From: Gracilibacillus oryzae
GTDB lineage: Bacteria; Bacillota; Bacilli; Bacillales; Amphibacillaceae
NCBI RefSeq assembly: GCF_009498735.1
Contig: NZ_ML762435.1
Location: 25,357-89,356 of the forward strand
DNA: 64,000 bases
Direction of reading: 5' to 3'
Shown here: piece after piece, positions 45,722 through 53,610 of the stretch
How positions within the stretch are numbered: the stretch's first letter is position 1
How the letters are laid out: each line of letters opens with the position of its first letter
Program-made: the position numbers and the translations under genes
The notes under the pieces: model-generated
The model's database searches: none
Seen by the model: the letters and a program-made list of their open reading frames with translations, nothing else
What the model was told of the DNA's origin: nothing

Positions 45722-46651
45722 TTAATTTCCATAAGAAGCAATTGCATTTTTAAATAATGACCAGAATCTATTTTCATCAAGACCTGTTGCTACACAGACA
45801 TTCGGCTCTTTTCCTGTCACTCTGTCACGATCAATCACCGTCATCCCATAGGTATGTTCTCCTTTGGTTTCTATGTCGATATGAAGATGTTCGAAAGAAA
45901 AAATGGCAGGATCCATTAAGTGGGCAACGGTACAAGCATCATGAACAGGCCCGCCATTAAAATCAAAATGATCTTTATATGCTTTGATGAAAAATATAAA
46001 CAGCTCTGCAATAAAATCAGCTACAGGATGATCCATTTCTTTTAGTTCTGTAACGGTTTTATCTGTTGCTAATACTTGATGAGTGATATCCAGACCAAAC
46101 ATGCGGACAGGCACACCACTCTCAAAAACTACCTTTGCTGCTTCAGCGTCAACATAAATATTAAACTCTGCTGCAGGCGTCCAGTTCCCATAAGATCCCC
46201 CGCCCATCAACACAATCTCTTCAATGTTATCTTTTATTTTTGGTTCTTTTATTAATGCAAGCGCAATGTTTGTTAATGGGCCTGTCAGGACAAGTGTCAG
46301 CTTCTCATTTGCTGTTAACAGTTTATCAATAATAAGGTCAACTGCATGTTGATTGATAGCTTTTCTCTCAGGTGTTGCAGGCAAATTTGGTCCGTCTAAT
46401 CCGGATTCTCCATGAATTTCTTCCGCTATCTCAGGTTGTTTCACGAGAGGCCGAACTGCCCCTTGCGCAACAGGGACATCTAATCCAATAATATCGCAGA
46501 CTTTTAATGCGTTTAATGTGTTCTTTTCCACCTCAACATTTCCAGCTACTGTGGTGATCGCTTCGATTGTGAGCGGACTGATTGCAGATGCTGCCAGAAT
46601 GATGGCAACTGCATCATCATGCCCGGGATCACAGTCCAGAATGATTTTCAT
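45722..46651 (-). CDS. Inosine-uridine preferring nucleoside hydrolase
   Basis: A 309-residue hydrolase splitting nucleosides to base plus ribose. The Ca2+-binding N-terminal DCDPGHDDAVAIILAA motif is present, as are LVLTGPLTNIALAL and the Asp in GGPVHDACTVAHLMDP near residue 237. It is the first gene of the nucleoside hydrolase-rbsK-ung set, 12 bp ahead of rbsK, with GAGGAGG upstream of its ATG. Released purine bases could feed the salvage genes elsewhere in the window. Confidence 0.93.
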   Translation of the reverse strand: MKIILDCDPGHDDAVAIILAASAISPLTIEAITTVAGNVEVEKNTLNALKVCDIIGLDVPVAQGAVRPLVKQPEIAEEIHGESGLDGPNLPATPERKAINQHAVDLIIDKLLTANEKLTLVLTGPLTNIALALIKEPKIKDNIEEIVLMGGGSYGNWTPAAEFNIYVDAEAAKVVFESGVPVRMFGLDITHQVLATDKTVTELKEMDHPVADFIAELFIFFIKAYKDHFDFNGGPVHDACTVAHLMDPAIFSFEHLHIDIETKGEHTYGMTVIDRDRVTGKEPNVCVATGLDENRFWSLFKNAIASYGN

Positions 46652-46691
46652 AATGGTGTCCTCCTCTTTTTCTATTATTTTAACATAGAAA

Positions 46692-46718
46692 AAAAGCGAA
46701 GAAATAATCTCCGCTTTT
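46692..46718 (-). terminator. Intrinsic terminator of the HxlR gene
   Basis: On the minus strand AAAAGCGGAGA / TCTTCGCTTTT form a stem with one G-T pair and an AATAA-type loop, followed by TTTTTTT. It lies between the HxlR gene and the nucleoside hydrolase. Confidence 0.75.
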
Positions 46719-46729
46719 CACTGTACTAG

Positions 46730-47065
46730 CTATTTAGCTGATGACTCTCCATCCATCCAGCCTTCCGCCCATTGTTGAATACTCTTAATTACAGGTTCTA
46801 ATGCGCGGCCTTTCTCTGTCAAACTGTACTCTATTCTTACAGGGGTTTCATTATAAACCTCTCGTTTCACTATTCCGGACTTTTCCAGGTCTTTTAAACG
46901 TTCAGACAAAACTCTTCCGCTGATCCCAATTACTGACTCTATAGTAGAGAAGCGCTGTGCTCCTTCTAATAACTGAAAAATAATTAAACCAGTCCACCGT
47001 TTATTTAATATATCTAAAGCTGATTCAAATCTTGGGCATATCGTCTTATCGCTCATCACTTTCAC
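46730..47065 (-). CDS. HxlR/DUF24 family transcriptional regulator
   Basis: A 111-residue winged-helix protein of the MarR/DUF24 (HxlR) class, which includes B. subtilis YodB, CatR and HypR, sensors of quinones, diamide and hypochlorite. A single Cys near the N-terminus (KTICPRFESALDIL, about residue 8) matches the conserved redox-sensing cysteine of the family. The recognition region is FSTIESVIGISGRVLSERLK and the wing is GIVKREVYNETPVRIEYSL. It is divergent from the YceI gene, with paired TTAC-N5-GTAA operators between them, so autoregulation is likely. The same operator pattern lies before the catE-like gene at 17 kb. Confidence 0.9.
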   Translation of the reverse strand: MKVMSDKTICPRFESALDILNKRWTGLIIFQLLEGAQRFSTIESVIGISGRVLSERLKDLEKSGIVKREVYNETPVRIEYSLTEKGRALEPVIKSIQQWAEGWMDGESSAK

Positions 47066-47114
47066 CTCTTTGTATACATTATAGCAGAAATTTTTACAGA
47101 AATAAAATAACTAA

Positions 47115-47167
47115 TTTACTTGACGTAACTAAATAATTTTTGTACACTTAGTTACATAAAGTAAGTT
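47115..47167 (+). promoter_or_regulatory. Promoter with paired HxlR-type operators for the YceI gene
   Basis: TTGACG and TACACT are spaced 17 bp on the plus strand. TTAC-TTGAC-GTAA overlaps the -35 and TTAC-ATAAA-GTAA lies just past the -10, both perfect palindromes. Position, order and most bases match 17079-17127 on the other strand. Confidence 0.75.
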
Positions 47168-47194
47168 ATTTATTTTTTGGGAGGAATATTAATT

Positions 47195-47725
47195 ATGGCA
47201 AACGCAAAATTAGATAAAGTACACAGTGCATTGAATTTTCAAGTAAAACATATGATGGTTTCTAAAGCTAAAGGAGAATTCCAAGATTTCGATGTAGATT
47301 TCAATGGAGATTTCGACAGCCTGGAAAATGCTGATGTAACAGTAACAATAAAAGTAGCATCTATTGAAACAAACAACCCAGACCGTAATGGTCACTTGTT
47401 ATCAGGAGACTTCTTTGATGCAGAAAATCATCCAAACATCACTTTCCAAAGCAAGTCTGTGAAAAAAGTCAGCGATTCTGAATTTGAAGTAACTGGCGAT
47501 CTGACAATTAAAGGTGAAACAAACGAAGAAACATTCAACGTTGAATATAACGGGAAAGCGAAAGACCCAATGAGCGGAAACATCGTAGCAGGTGTTGATG
47601 TGGAAGGTAAAATCAACCGTGAAGAGTATGGTTTAACTTGGAATGCTGCTCTTGAAACTGGCGGAGTACTTATCGGGAAAGATATTAAACTAAGTGGTTC
47701 GTTTGAATTTGCTATTGAAGATTAA
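47195..47725 (+). CDS. YceI family lipid-binding protein
   Basis: A 176-residue YceI beta-barrel (lipocalin-like) protein that binds isoprenoid/quinone-type lipids in characterised members. Visible segments are LDKVHSALNFQVKHMMVSKA at the start, the DRNGHLLSGDFFDAENHPNI stretch near residue 66 and REEYGLTWNAALETGGVLIG near the end. The ATG at 47195 has GGGAGGA ten bases upstream. No signal peptide is visible, so it is cytosolic. Control by an HxlR regulator shared with a catechol dioxygenase gene suggests a quinone or aromatic stress link. A strong terminator follows. Confidence 0.92.
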   Translation: MANAKLDKVHSALNFQVKHMMVSKAKGEFQDFDVDFNGDFDSLENADVTVTIKVASIETNNPDRNGHLLSGDFFDAENHPNITFQSKSVKKVSDSEFEVTGDLTIKGETNEETFNVEYNGKAKDPMSGNIVAGVDVEGKINREEYGLTWNAALETGGVLIGKDIKLSGSFEFAIED

Positions 47726-47733
47726 TATAGTAT

Positions 47734-47764
47734 AAGCCAACGCAATGAGTGCGTTGGCTTTTTT
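47734..47764 (+). terminator. Bidirectional terminator between YceI and LacI genes
   Basis: AAGCCAACGC / GCGTTGGCTT with a seven-base loop is followed by TTTTTT on the plus strand; the other strand has a shorter tail. It overlaps the stop of the LacI-family gene. Confidence 0.88.
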
Positions 47765-48728
47765 ACACTGTTTTTCTTTCAATTAATGTGACTTCCAGTT
47801 CTTCATGTCTGATAGGATATTTCCCAATCGCTTGCAAAAATAATTTCTCGCCCATTTGAACAAGCGGGACTTCAAATGTGGTAATATCCAGCATTTTAGC
47901 ACTTGGCTGATTATCAAATGCTATGATTGCTAACTCATCAGGAACGTTAATCCCCACTTTTTCACCGGCTGTTAATATACCTGCAGCCACCCCATCGCTT
48001 GTAACCAAAAGTGCTGTCGGAGGATTTTTCATAGAAACAATCTTACTTACAATCTCATGGCCATCTTCAAAGAAGAAATTATCTGTGAACACATAACTGC
48101 TGTCATATGATAACTCCTTCTCTTCAAGAAATTCCTTGTATGCTTTTTTTCGATAATAAGAATTAGCACCAGATTCCCTTCCGGTACAATAGCCAATTTT
48201 ACGATGACCGTGATTGTATAAATATTGTAAGGCACGAAAGATAACCTGATAATGATCTAAATACACGGAAGAAATCAATTGATTATTTGTTGCATTTTCA
48301 CAAACAACAATTTCCCCATATGGTACATAGGCCTCCACTTCTTGCATTTCAGCAATTCTTGAAGTAATAATCAATCCATCTATTTGTTTATGCTTTAACA
48401 TATTCAGTGCTTCTTGTTCGCGTTCTTTTTCATAATTCGTTTGGATTAACACAAAATGAAAATGGTGTTTAACTGCTTGGTTTGCAATTCCTTCAATAAG
48501 TAAACCAAAAAAAGGATTGGTAGCAAATGGCACAACGACTCCGATCATTTGTGATTTCCCTTTACTTAACTGAACCGCCTTCATATTTATTTGATAATTC
48601 GTCTTCTTCATAACTTCTAAAACGTGATTCCTTTTCTCCTCACTTACATAAGGATGGTTATTGATAACTCTAGACACTGTTGTAACAGAAACACCTGCCA
48701 TTTTTGCTATATCACGAATGTTTGTCAT
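47763..48728 (-). CDS. LacI family transcriptional regulator
   Basis: A 321-residue repressor from the ATG at 48728 (AGGTGA upstream; a longer frame to 48776 adds sequence with no homology). The HTH is NIRDIAKMAGVSVTTVSRVI at residues 3-22, followed by the hinge helix and a periplasmic-binding-protein-like effector domain (MIGVVVPFATNPFFGLLIEG). No adjacent sugar operon is visible, so effector and targets are unknown. It faces away from a small membrane-peptide gene. Confidence 0.88.
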   Translation of the reverse strand: MTNIRDIAKMAGVSVTTVSRVINNHPYVSEEKRNHVLEVMKKTNYQINMKAVQLSKGKSQMIGVVVPFATNPFFGLLIEGIANQAVKHHFHFVLIQTNYEKEREQEALNMLKHKQIDGLIITSRIAEMQEVEAYVPYGEIVVCENATNNQLISSVYLDHYQVIFRALQYLYNHGHRKIGYCTGRESGANSYYRKKAYKEFLEEKELSYDSSYVFTDNFFFEDGHEIVSKIVSMKNPPTALLVTSDGVAAGILTAGEKVGINVPDELAIIAFDNQPSAKMLDITTFEVPLVQMGEKLFLQAIGKYPIRHEELEVTLIERKTV

Positions 48729-48808
48729 TTTTTCACCTAAATTCAGAAAGAGTTCTTGCTCTGAAACGCGTTCCATGCTCTATGATTCACTCAAAGGGGG
48801 CATTTCTT

Positions 48809-48934
48809 ATGGATATAGTAATCGGAATCGTTGTCTGGTTGTTCATGTGCAGTAGTATTCTATATTTTAGTAAGCTGGCTTCTAAGGAAAAAGAACCGCA
48901 TAAGGTCGAAAGTTATGTTGATTTTTTGAAATAG
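48809..48934 (+). CDS. Small single-pass membrane protein
   Basis: A 41-residue open frame with AAAGGGGGC eight bases before its ATG. It starts with a hydrophobic helix (DIVIGIVVWLFMCSSILYF) and ends in a charged tail (KLASKEKEPHKVESYVDFLK). I do not recognise the family. A good ribosome-binding site and the clean membrane-helix/charged-tail layout support a real gene. Confidence 0.5.
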   Translation: MDIVIGIVVWLFMCSSILYFSKLASKEKEPHKVESYVDFLK

Positions 48935-48942
48935 CAGGATGA

Positions 48943-48970
48943 AGAATCGTTCCATTAAGTGAGCGATTCT
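48943..48970. terminator. Weak hairpin between convergent small gene and DUF817 gene
   Basis: AGAATCG / CGATTCT seven-bp stem with a 14-base loop and no strong T-run on either side. It overlaps the DUF817 stop. Confidence 0.35.
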
Positions 48971-49716
48971 CTGTTTCTGCCTTTGATATGTTTCAGCATT
49001 GCGACAATAAGAAAACTGACGATGACAAGCAGCAGCCATGAACTAATTTTGCTGAAATGAACAAGCTGCCATGTATCAGATTGATTCGGATATTGCCACG
49101 CTCCAAAGAATGTTGCGATATTTTCCGCAATCCAGATAAAAAAGCCGATTAGCAGAAAGGAAAGGACAACAGGCATTTGATAGATTTTTTCGTTAACCTT
49201 ATAGTAAACAATTGTCCGAATAAATAAAAGAACTGTCGCAGCTTTTAATACCCAGCGGAAATCATAAATAAAATGATGGGTAAAAAAATTAAAATAAATG
49301 GCCGCACTTAATATCGCTACAGACCATGTCGGCGGCCAGTGTGCCAGCTTCACATCCATCCTCCGCCAAGCCTGACAGAGGTAGCTTGCAACACTTGCAT
49401 ACATAAAGCCGCTATATAACGGAACACCAAACACTTTACTCCATGCTTCTTCCGGATAGCTCCATGAACCCATATGTACTTTGTAAATCTCTAACGCTAA
49501 GCCAATCACGTGAAAAACACAGATTACTTTGAGTTCGTCCAACGTTTCCAGTTTGGTGATTAACATAATGACTTGTGTAATGATACACACAAGCAGGATC
49601 CAGTCATAGCGATTAGTTAGTTCAATCATTTGTGTGATTGCCAATGTTGAGAAAATTACAACAGCAAACAGACATGACTTCGCCTGTTCGACCCCAAATG
49701 TCCAGAGCTGCTTCAT
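48955..49716 (-). CDS. DUF817 integral membrane protein (YoaT-like)
   Basis: A 253-residue protein with about eight predicted membrane helices. Family-typical stretches are FHVIGLALEIYKVHMGSWSY, PLYSGFMYASVASYLCQAWR, IYFNFFTHHFIYDFRW and IWIAENIATFFGAWQYPNQ, in which His and Trp residues are conserved. The function is unknown. It follows the SnoaL-like gene by 1 bp and is probably co-transcribed with it. Confidence 0.8.
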   Translation of the reverse strand: MKQLWTFGVEQAKSCLFAVVIFSTLAITQMIELTNRYDWILLVCIITQVIMLITKLETLDELKVICVFHVIGLALEIYKVHMGSWSYPEEAWSKVFGVPLYSGFMYASVASYLCQAWRRMDVKLAHWPPTWSVAILSAAIYFNFFTHHFIYDFRWVLKAATVLLFIRTIVYYKVNEKIYQMPVVLSFLLIGFFIWIAENIATFFGAWQYPNQSDTWQLVHFSKISSWLLLVIVSFLIVAMLKHIKGRNRESLT

Positions 49717-49717
49717 C

Positions 49718-50077
49718 TTATACCTCTAAAACATAGCTAATAATCTCTTTTATTTTCCCATCTTTATGCTTGTTAAGACGATAAATATCACAAAAGCTGT
49801 AGTGACGCTGTTCGCCATCACGATTAGTAGAATGGATGAGTCCATTTACTGCCGCTTCTTTCCCATGGGTAATCATATGCTCAATTTCCAGCTCAAACTT
49901 GTTATCATTTTCCATTCCTGCTAACGCCTCTTTCAGTGCGTCTATTCCTTTGATCGTATCTGTCCCGACCATTCTCCAAACAATATCATCCGTCACACTT
50001 GCTAAAATTATATCGGTAGTTCCTTTTACAAATGCTTCATTAAATTCTCGAAATAAGATTTGATTCTGTGATTCCAT
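49718..50077 (-). CDS. SnoaL/NTF2-like domain protein
   Basis: A 119-residue protein from the ATG at 50077. AAAGGAGTG precedes it; an in-frame GTG at 50086 lies in that site. The single NTF2-like cone fold is visible in FREFNEAFVKGTTDIILASV, DDIVWRMVGTDTIKGIDALK and HYSFCDIYRLNKHKDGKI. Such proteins bind small ligands or act as isomerases/hydrolases; nothing here fixes a substrate. It is immediately upstream of the DUF817 gene. Confidence 0.8.
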   Translation of the reverse strand: MESQNQILFREFNEAFVKGTTDIILASVTDDIVWRMVGTDTIKGIDALKEALAGMENDNKFELEIEHMITHGKEAAVNGLIHSTNRDGEQRHYSFCDIYRLNKHKDGKIKEIISYVLEV

Positions 50078-50159
50078 TTTTCCCACTCCTTTTTTTGCTT
50101 TCAGTATATCATATCATTTTCCTATGTTATAATATGGGAAAAAGATTGGAGAGATATTG

Positions 50160-51098
50160 TTGATTTTAAAACCTCCCGCTAAAACTCCCCACCTGTCTTA
50201 TTTAGAAGCATTGCAAGACCGCATCCTCCATCCCGATCCCGACCTGAGTGAAGCATACGGCAGAGAACTTGCTGGTTTTCTCGGAGAATCAAGCCTGCCT
50301 TATTACATCGATCTCACTTCCCTTCCTTCCCATTATGATCTCTATGGATTAAGACTTAAACATCAGGAGAATTTTTTTCAAATAGACAGTTTACTTTTAT
50401 TCCGGAATTTTCTGTTAATTCTGGAAGCGAAGCATCTGAAAGGAAAATTGCTGGTTAATGATGCTGATCAATTAGTTCAAATGAAAGATTCAGATCAGGA
50501 AAATGTGTATGATCATCCTTTGCTGCAAGCAGAATTACAAAAACAGCAACTGACCTCTTTATTGAAGCAATTAGGTTACCCGCCTATTCCAATTCACACA
50601 TTAGCCTCCTTCACCCACAAAAAAGCACACCTGACCTTCAAACATCAGGATATGATCCCTTCACAACAAATACCATTTCGCTTAAAGCAAATTTCCGGGC
50701 AGTACCGAGATTCAGTCATGTCCATGGATCAACTGCTCGGTTTAGGGAAACAGCTGATATCTTTGCATCGAGAGAGAAAATATGAATATGTTAAAGACTA
50801 TCGGACGATTAGGAGAGGGGTGTTTTGTGGGAAGTGTAAGGCTGTTGTAATGAAGAGAATCTATGGGTCGTGGATTTGTCCTAAATGCAGAGAAAAAGAT
50901 CCATTAGCCCATATACCAGCATTAATTGATTTCTATTATTTATTTGGCAGTAAAGTTAATAACAAGTCAGCTAGATGGTTCCTGAATGTGGATTCTGTAT
51001 ATACTTCCTATAGGATTTTAAACAGTCTCAACCTTCCAGCTAGCGGAAAAACGAAATTTAGAACTTATGATCTTAGTTCTTTAATCGAGAAAAGATAG
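50160..51098 (+). CDS. NERD-domain protein with C-terminal zinc ribbon
   Basis: A protein of about 312 residues. The nuclease-related NERD domain spans roughly residues 25-140, with QIDSLLLFRNFLLILEAKHL giving the D...ExK pattern of restriction-endonuclease-like folds. The C-terminal part has a CxxC...CxxC zinc ribbon (CGKCKAVV, then WICPKC, about residue 221-242). NERD proteins are presumed nucleases with unknown targets. The start is a TTG at 50160 (or 50157) with TTGGAGAG upstream. A TATAAT at about 50127 is a likely -10. Its terminator abuts the 21-bp tandem array. Confidence 0.82.
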   Translation: MILKPPAKTPHLSYLEALQDRILHPDPDLSEAYGRELAGFLGESSLPYYIDLTSLPSHYDLYGLRLKHQENFFQIDSLLLFRNFLLILEAKHLKGKLLVNDADQLVQMKDSDQENVYDHPLLQAELQKQQLTSLLKQLGYPPIPIHTLASFTHKKAHLTFKHQDMIPSQQIPFRLKQISGQYRDSVMSMDQLLGLGKQLISLHRERKYEYVKDYRTIRRGVFCGKCKAVVMKRIYGSWICPKCREKDPLAHIPALIDFYYLFGSKVNNKSARWFLNVDSVYTSYRILNSLNLPASGKTKFRTYDLSSLIEKR

Positions 51099-51125
51099 AA
51101 GCGGTTTGTGCTTCTATCTTTTTTT
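51091..51125 (+). terminator. Intrinsic terminator of the NERD gene
   Basis: AAAGATAGAAGC / GCTTCTATCTTT form a 12-bp stem with a seven-base loop and a T-run. The stem overlaps the stop codon. Confidence 0.9.
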
Positions 51126-51141
51126 CAGTTCCTGATTTTTC

Positions 51142-51514
51142 TTGCGACTTTCCGCTTTCTTCTTGCGACTTTCCGCTCTCTTCTTGCGACTTTCCGCTTT
51201 CTTCTTGCGACTTCCCTGCTCCTTCTTGCGACTTCCGCTCTCTTCTTGCGACTTCCGCTCTCCTTCTTGCGACTTCCGCTCTCCTTCTTGCGACTTCTGC
51301 TCTCCTTCTTGCGACTTCCGCTCTCTTCTTGCGACTTTCCTGCTTCTTCTTGCGACTTCCGCTCTCTTCTTGCGACTTCCGCTCTCTTTTTGCGACTTTC
51401 CTGCTTCTTCTTGCGACTTCCGCTCTCCTTCTTGCGACTTCCGCTCTCCTTCTTGCGACTTCCGCTCTCCTTCTTGCGACTCCCGCTCTCTTCTTGCGAC
51501 TGCACCTTCTCCTT
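51142..51514 (+). repeat. Tandem array of a 20-21-bp unit, second locus
   Basis: Eighteen units begin with TTGCGACTT (one with TTGCGACTC, the last with TTGCGACTG), from 51142 to 51494, spaced 21 bp with five 20-bp intervals. The core TTCTTGCGACTTCCGCTCTC is the same as in the array at 18481-18759, in the same orientation relative to the plus strand. The 20/21 mixture changes reading frame repeatedly, so apparent proteins in either direction are unlikely to be real. Degenerate copies (CACTTCTTGCTACTT) extend to about 51550. Confidence 0.93.
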
Positions 51515-51595
51515 ATCGGGACGCACCTGCCACTTCTTGCTACTTCCTACTTCATTCTATCCTTTCGCCTACTACATCTAATAAAAACTATATAT

Positions 51596-51638
51596 AGTGA
51601 TCAAAATCACATACAAACACAACATATTGATTTAAACT
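51596..51638 (+). promoter_or_regulatory. FNR-type class II promoter of nrdDG
   Basis: AGTGA-TCAAAA-TCACA at 51596-51611 differs from the perfect FNR palindrome by one base. TAAACT at 51633-51638 is centred 32 bp downstream, the class II spacing. The nrdD start follows 31 bp later with AAAGGAGAG. Confidence 0.7.
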
Positions 51639-51669
51639 CTATTCATCACCAAAAAAGGAGAGTTACCAA

Positions 51670-53610
51670 ATGTTCCAAAATTCTGAGCAAATTATAAAAA
51701 AATTCACCTCCCAATCAGAAGATAAGAAAGCTGATTATCTAAAAAGAGAAAACAGTAATTATGTTTACTCTCTGCCCCTCCTGAGACATAACCTCAACAA
51801 TCATGCAGAGGAGCAATTTTTATTCCAACATGTGCTTCCTCCTAGAATAAAAGAACTCTACGATGAAGGAATCGTTTATGTTCACGATAAGCAGCTTGCT
51901 CCTTATTGTGTGTCAATCAGTTGCCTTGATATTGCAATGAAGGGAATTCCGACTATTGCAAAAAATATGATCACATCGAAACCGACAAAGAGGTTATCTA
52001 CCTTATTAAGACATTTCAGCAATGTTGTCACACTTATCTCCCAACAGGTTTCTGGCGCTGTTATGCTTGCACAGCTATCAACTGTTGCTGCTTCTTATCT
52101 CCACACTGAGGCGTTGCATCACTTTACATACGAAAAAGATGAGCTTAAGCAGATGTTCCAAAGTCTTATCTGGGAATTAAATATGCCGCTAAGGTCAGGG
52201 GCGCAAAGCAGTTTTTCCAATATCACACTGGAATTCGGCAAACCTTCTGAGGAAATAAATGAGGAGTATGTCGTTATTGGCGGGGAGCCTCAATCATTCA
52301 AATATAAAGATATTCCTGGTGAGTATTTTGACAAGATTAATCAGGCGATTATTGATGTAATGAGTGAAGGGACTGGCAGTGATGGTATTCCATTCACTTT
52401 TCCTTTATTAACTGTGCAAATCGACGATACATTCAATTATCAGAATACGATTTTTCTTGAGCTGCTTGACAAAATGTATAACTGGGGCGGTGTCTATTTT
52501 GAGAATTTCAAGACACAGCCATTTGAAGATCCATATTATAAGCAACTGAACCCACTAATCCAGGCGAAAGACCCTGAAGTTAGCAGAAGCCTGTGCTGTC
52601 GTCTTCAAATTAATCTGGAGACATTATCAAAAGCGGGCGGCGGGATTTTTGGATCATCCACAGGTTCAACCGGTGCTGTGCAAGTCTTGAATTTAAATAT
52701 GAACCGGATCTTAATGGAATTCGGACACGACCTCTCCCTTGCTAAACAAAAAATGAAAGAATACATGGAAGTAATGCAAGAAGCACATATGGCAAAACGC
52801 CAGTGGATTGAGCAAAACAAAGAACTGTATCCGACATTTTTCTCTTATAATCATAATCTGAAAAACTATTTTAATGTGTTTGCTGTGACCGGCATGCATG
52901 AAGGGTTGATGAATCTCGGGCTTAAGAGCGGGATAAAAGATCAACAGGGAAAACTCCTAGCACATGAATTAATGCAATATATGACAGAAATAGTGAACAG
53001 TTTTATCGTCCGCGACAAAGTGGCGTGTGGCATTGAGTATGCCCCAGCCGAGAATGCAGCAATTAAACTGGCCAGACATGACAAAAAGTGGGCGGAAGAA
53101 AATGGCCGCAGCATCATTACACAGGGAGAAGGAGAGAATCCTTATCTAACAAGCGGCTGTATGACGCCATTTTCAGAGGAAGACTTTCTAGCACAATTAG
53201 AAAACAGTGCCGAATTTCAAGGATATGCGACATCAGGCAGTGTGCTCCATCATTTCCTTGAGGCAAAAGTAGCACCAGAGCGGCTTGCTCAGTATATTGA
53301 TCGAATTTTTCAAAAGCCGATTAACTATATTACATTAACACCAACGATCACTTCATGTATGGATTGCGGCCAAAAAATCATTGCAGAGGATGCGAAAAAT
53401 ATTCACACATGTCCCTCATGCGAATCATCTGATATTGCGACATTCAGTCGTGTGATCGGATATTTAAAAATGATTGCCAGAAATAATATTGAAGTAAATG
53501 ACAAGGGATATTATCAAGGGAAGTATAATTTCTGGTCAAAAGCACGGAGACATGACTGGAATGAGAGAAAACGACTGAAAGAAAAAGAATTAAGGACGAG
53601 TTCATATTGA
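51670..53610 (+). CDS. nrdD: Anaerobic (class III) ribonucleoside-triphosphate reductase NrdD
   Basis: Makes deoxyribonucleotides without oxygen using a glycyl radical. It is 646 residues. The glycyl radical site is FSRVIGYLKM near residue 615, and the zinc site is CMDCGQ...CPSCES near residues 573-595. Active-site cysteines lie in YCVSISCLD near residue 77 and in SLCCRLQIN near residue 307. The N-terminus goes straight into the catalytic domain with no ATP-cone, so it lacks the usual allosteric on/off module. nrdG, its activase, overlaps the 3' end by 4 bp. FNR-type control fits its anaerobic role. Confidence 0.95.
   Translation: MFQNSEQIIKKFTSQSEDKKADYLKRENSNYVYSLPLLRHNLNNHAEEQFLFQHVLPPRIKELYDEGIVYVHDKQLAPYCVSISCLDIAMKGIPTIAKNMITSKPTKRLSTLLRHFSNVVTLISQQVSGAVMLAQLSTVAASYLHTEALHHFTYEKDELKQMFQSLIWELNMPLRSGAQSSFSNITLEFGKPSEEINEEYVVIGGEPQSFKYKDIPGEYFDKINQAIIDVMSEGTGSDGIPFTFPLLTVQIDDTFNYQNTIFLELLDKMYNWGGVYFENFKTQPFEDPYYKQLNPLIQAKDPEVSRSLCCRLQINLETLSKAGGGIFGSSTGSTGAVQVLNLNMNRILMEFGHDLSLAKQKMKEYMEVMQEAHMAKRQWIEQNKELYPTFFSYNHNLKNYFNVFAVTGMHEGLMNLGLKSGIKDQQGKLLAHELMQYMTEIVNSFIVRDKVACGIEYAPAENAAIKLARHDKKWAEENGRSIITQGEGENPYLTSGCMTPFSEEDFLAQLENSAEFQGYATSGSVLHHFLEAKVAPERLAQYIDRIFQKPINYITLTPTITSCMDCGQKIIAEDAKNIHTCPSCESSDIATFSRVIGYLKMIARNNIEVNDKGYYQGKYNFWSKARRHDWNERKRLKEKELRTSSY

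Noticed and set aside
51108-51697. Open frames across the second 21-bp array
   Set aside because: Several phases are open on both strands for the same reason, with repeated 20-bp units changing frame; not supported as genes.
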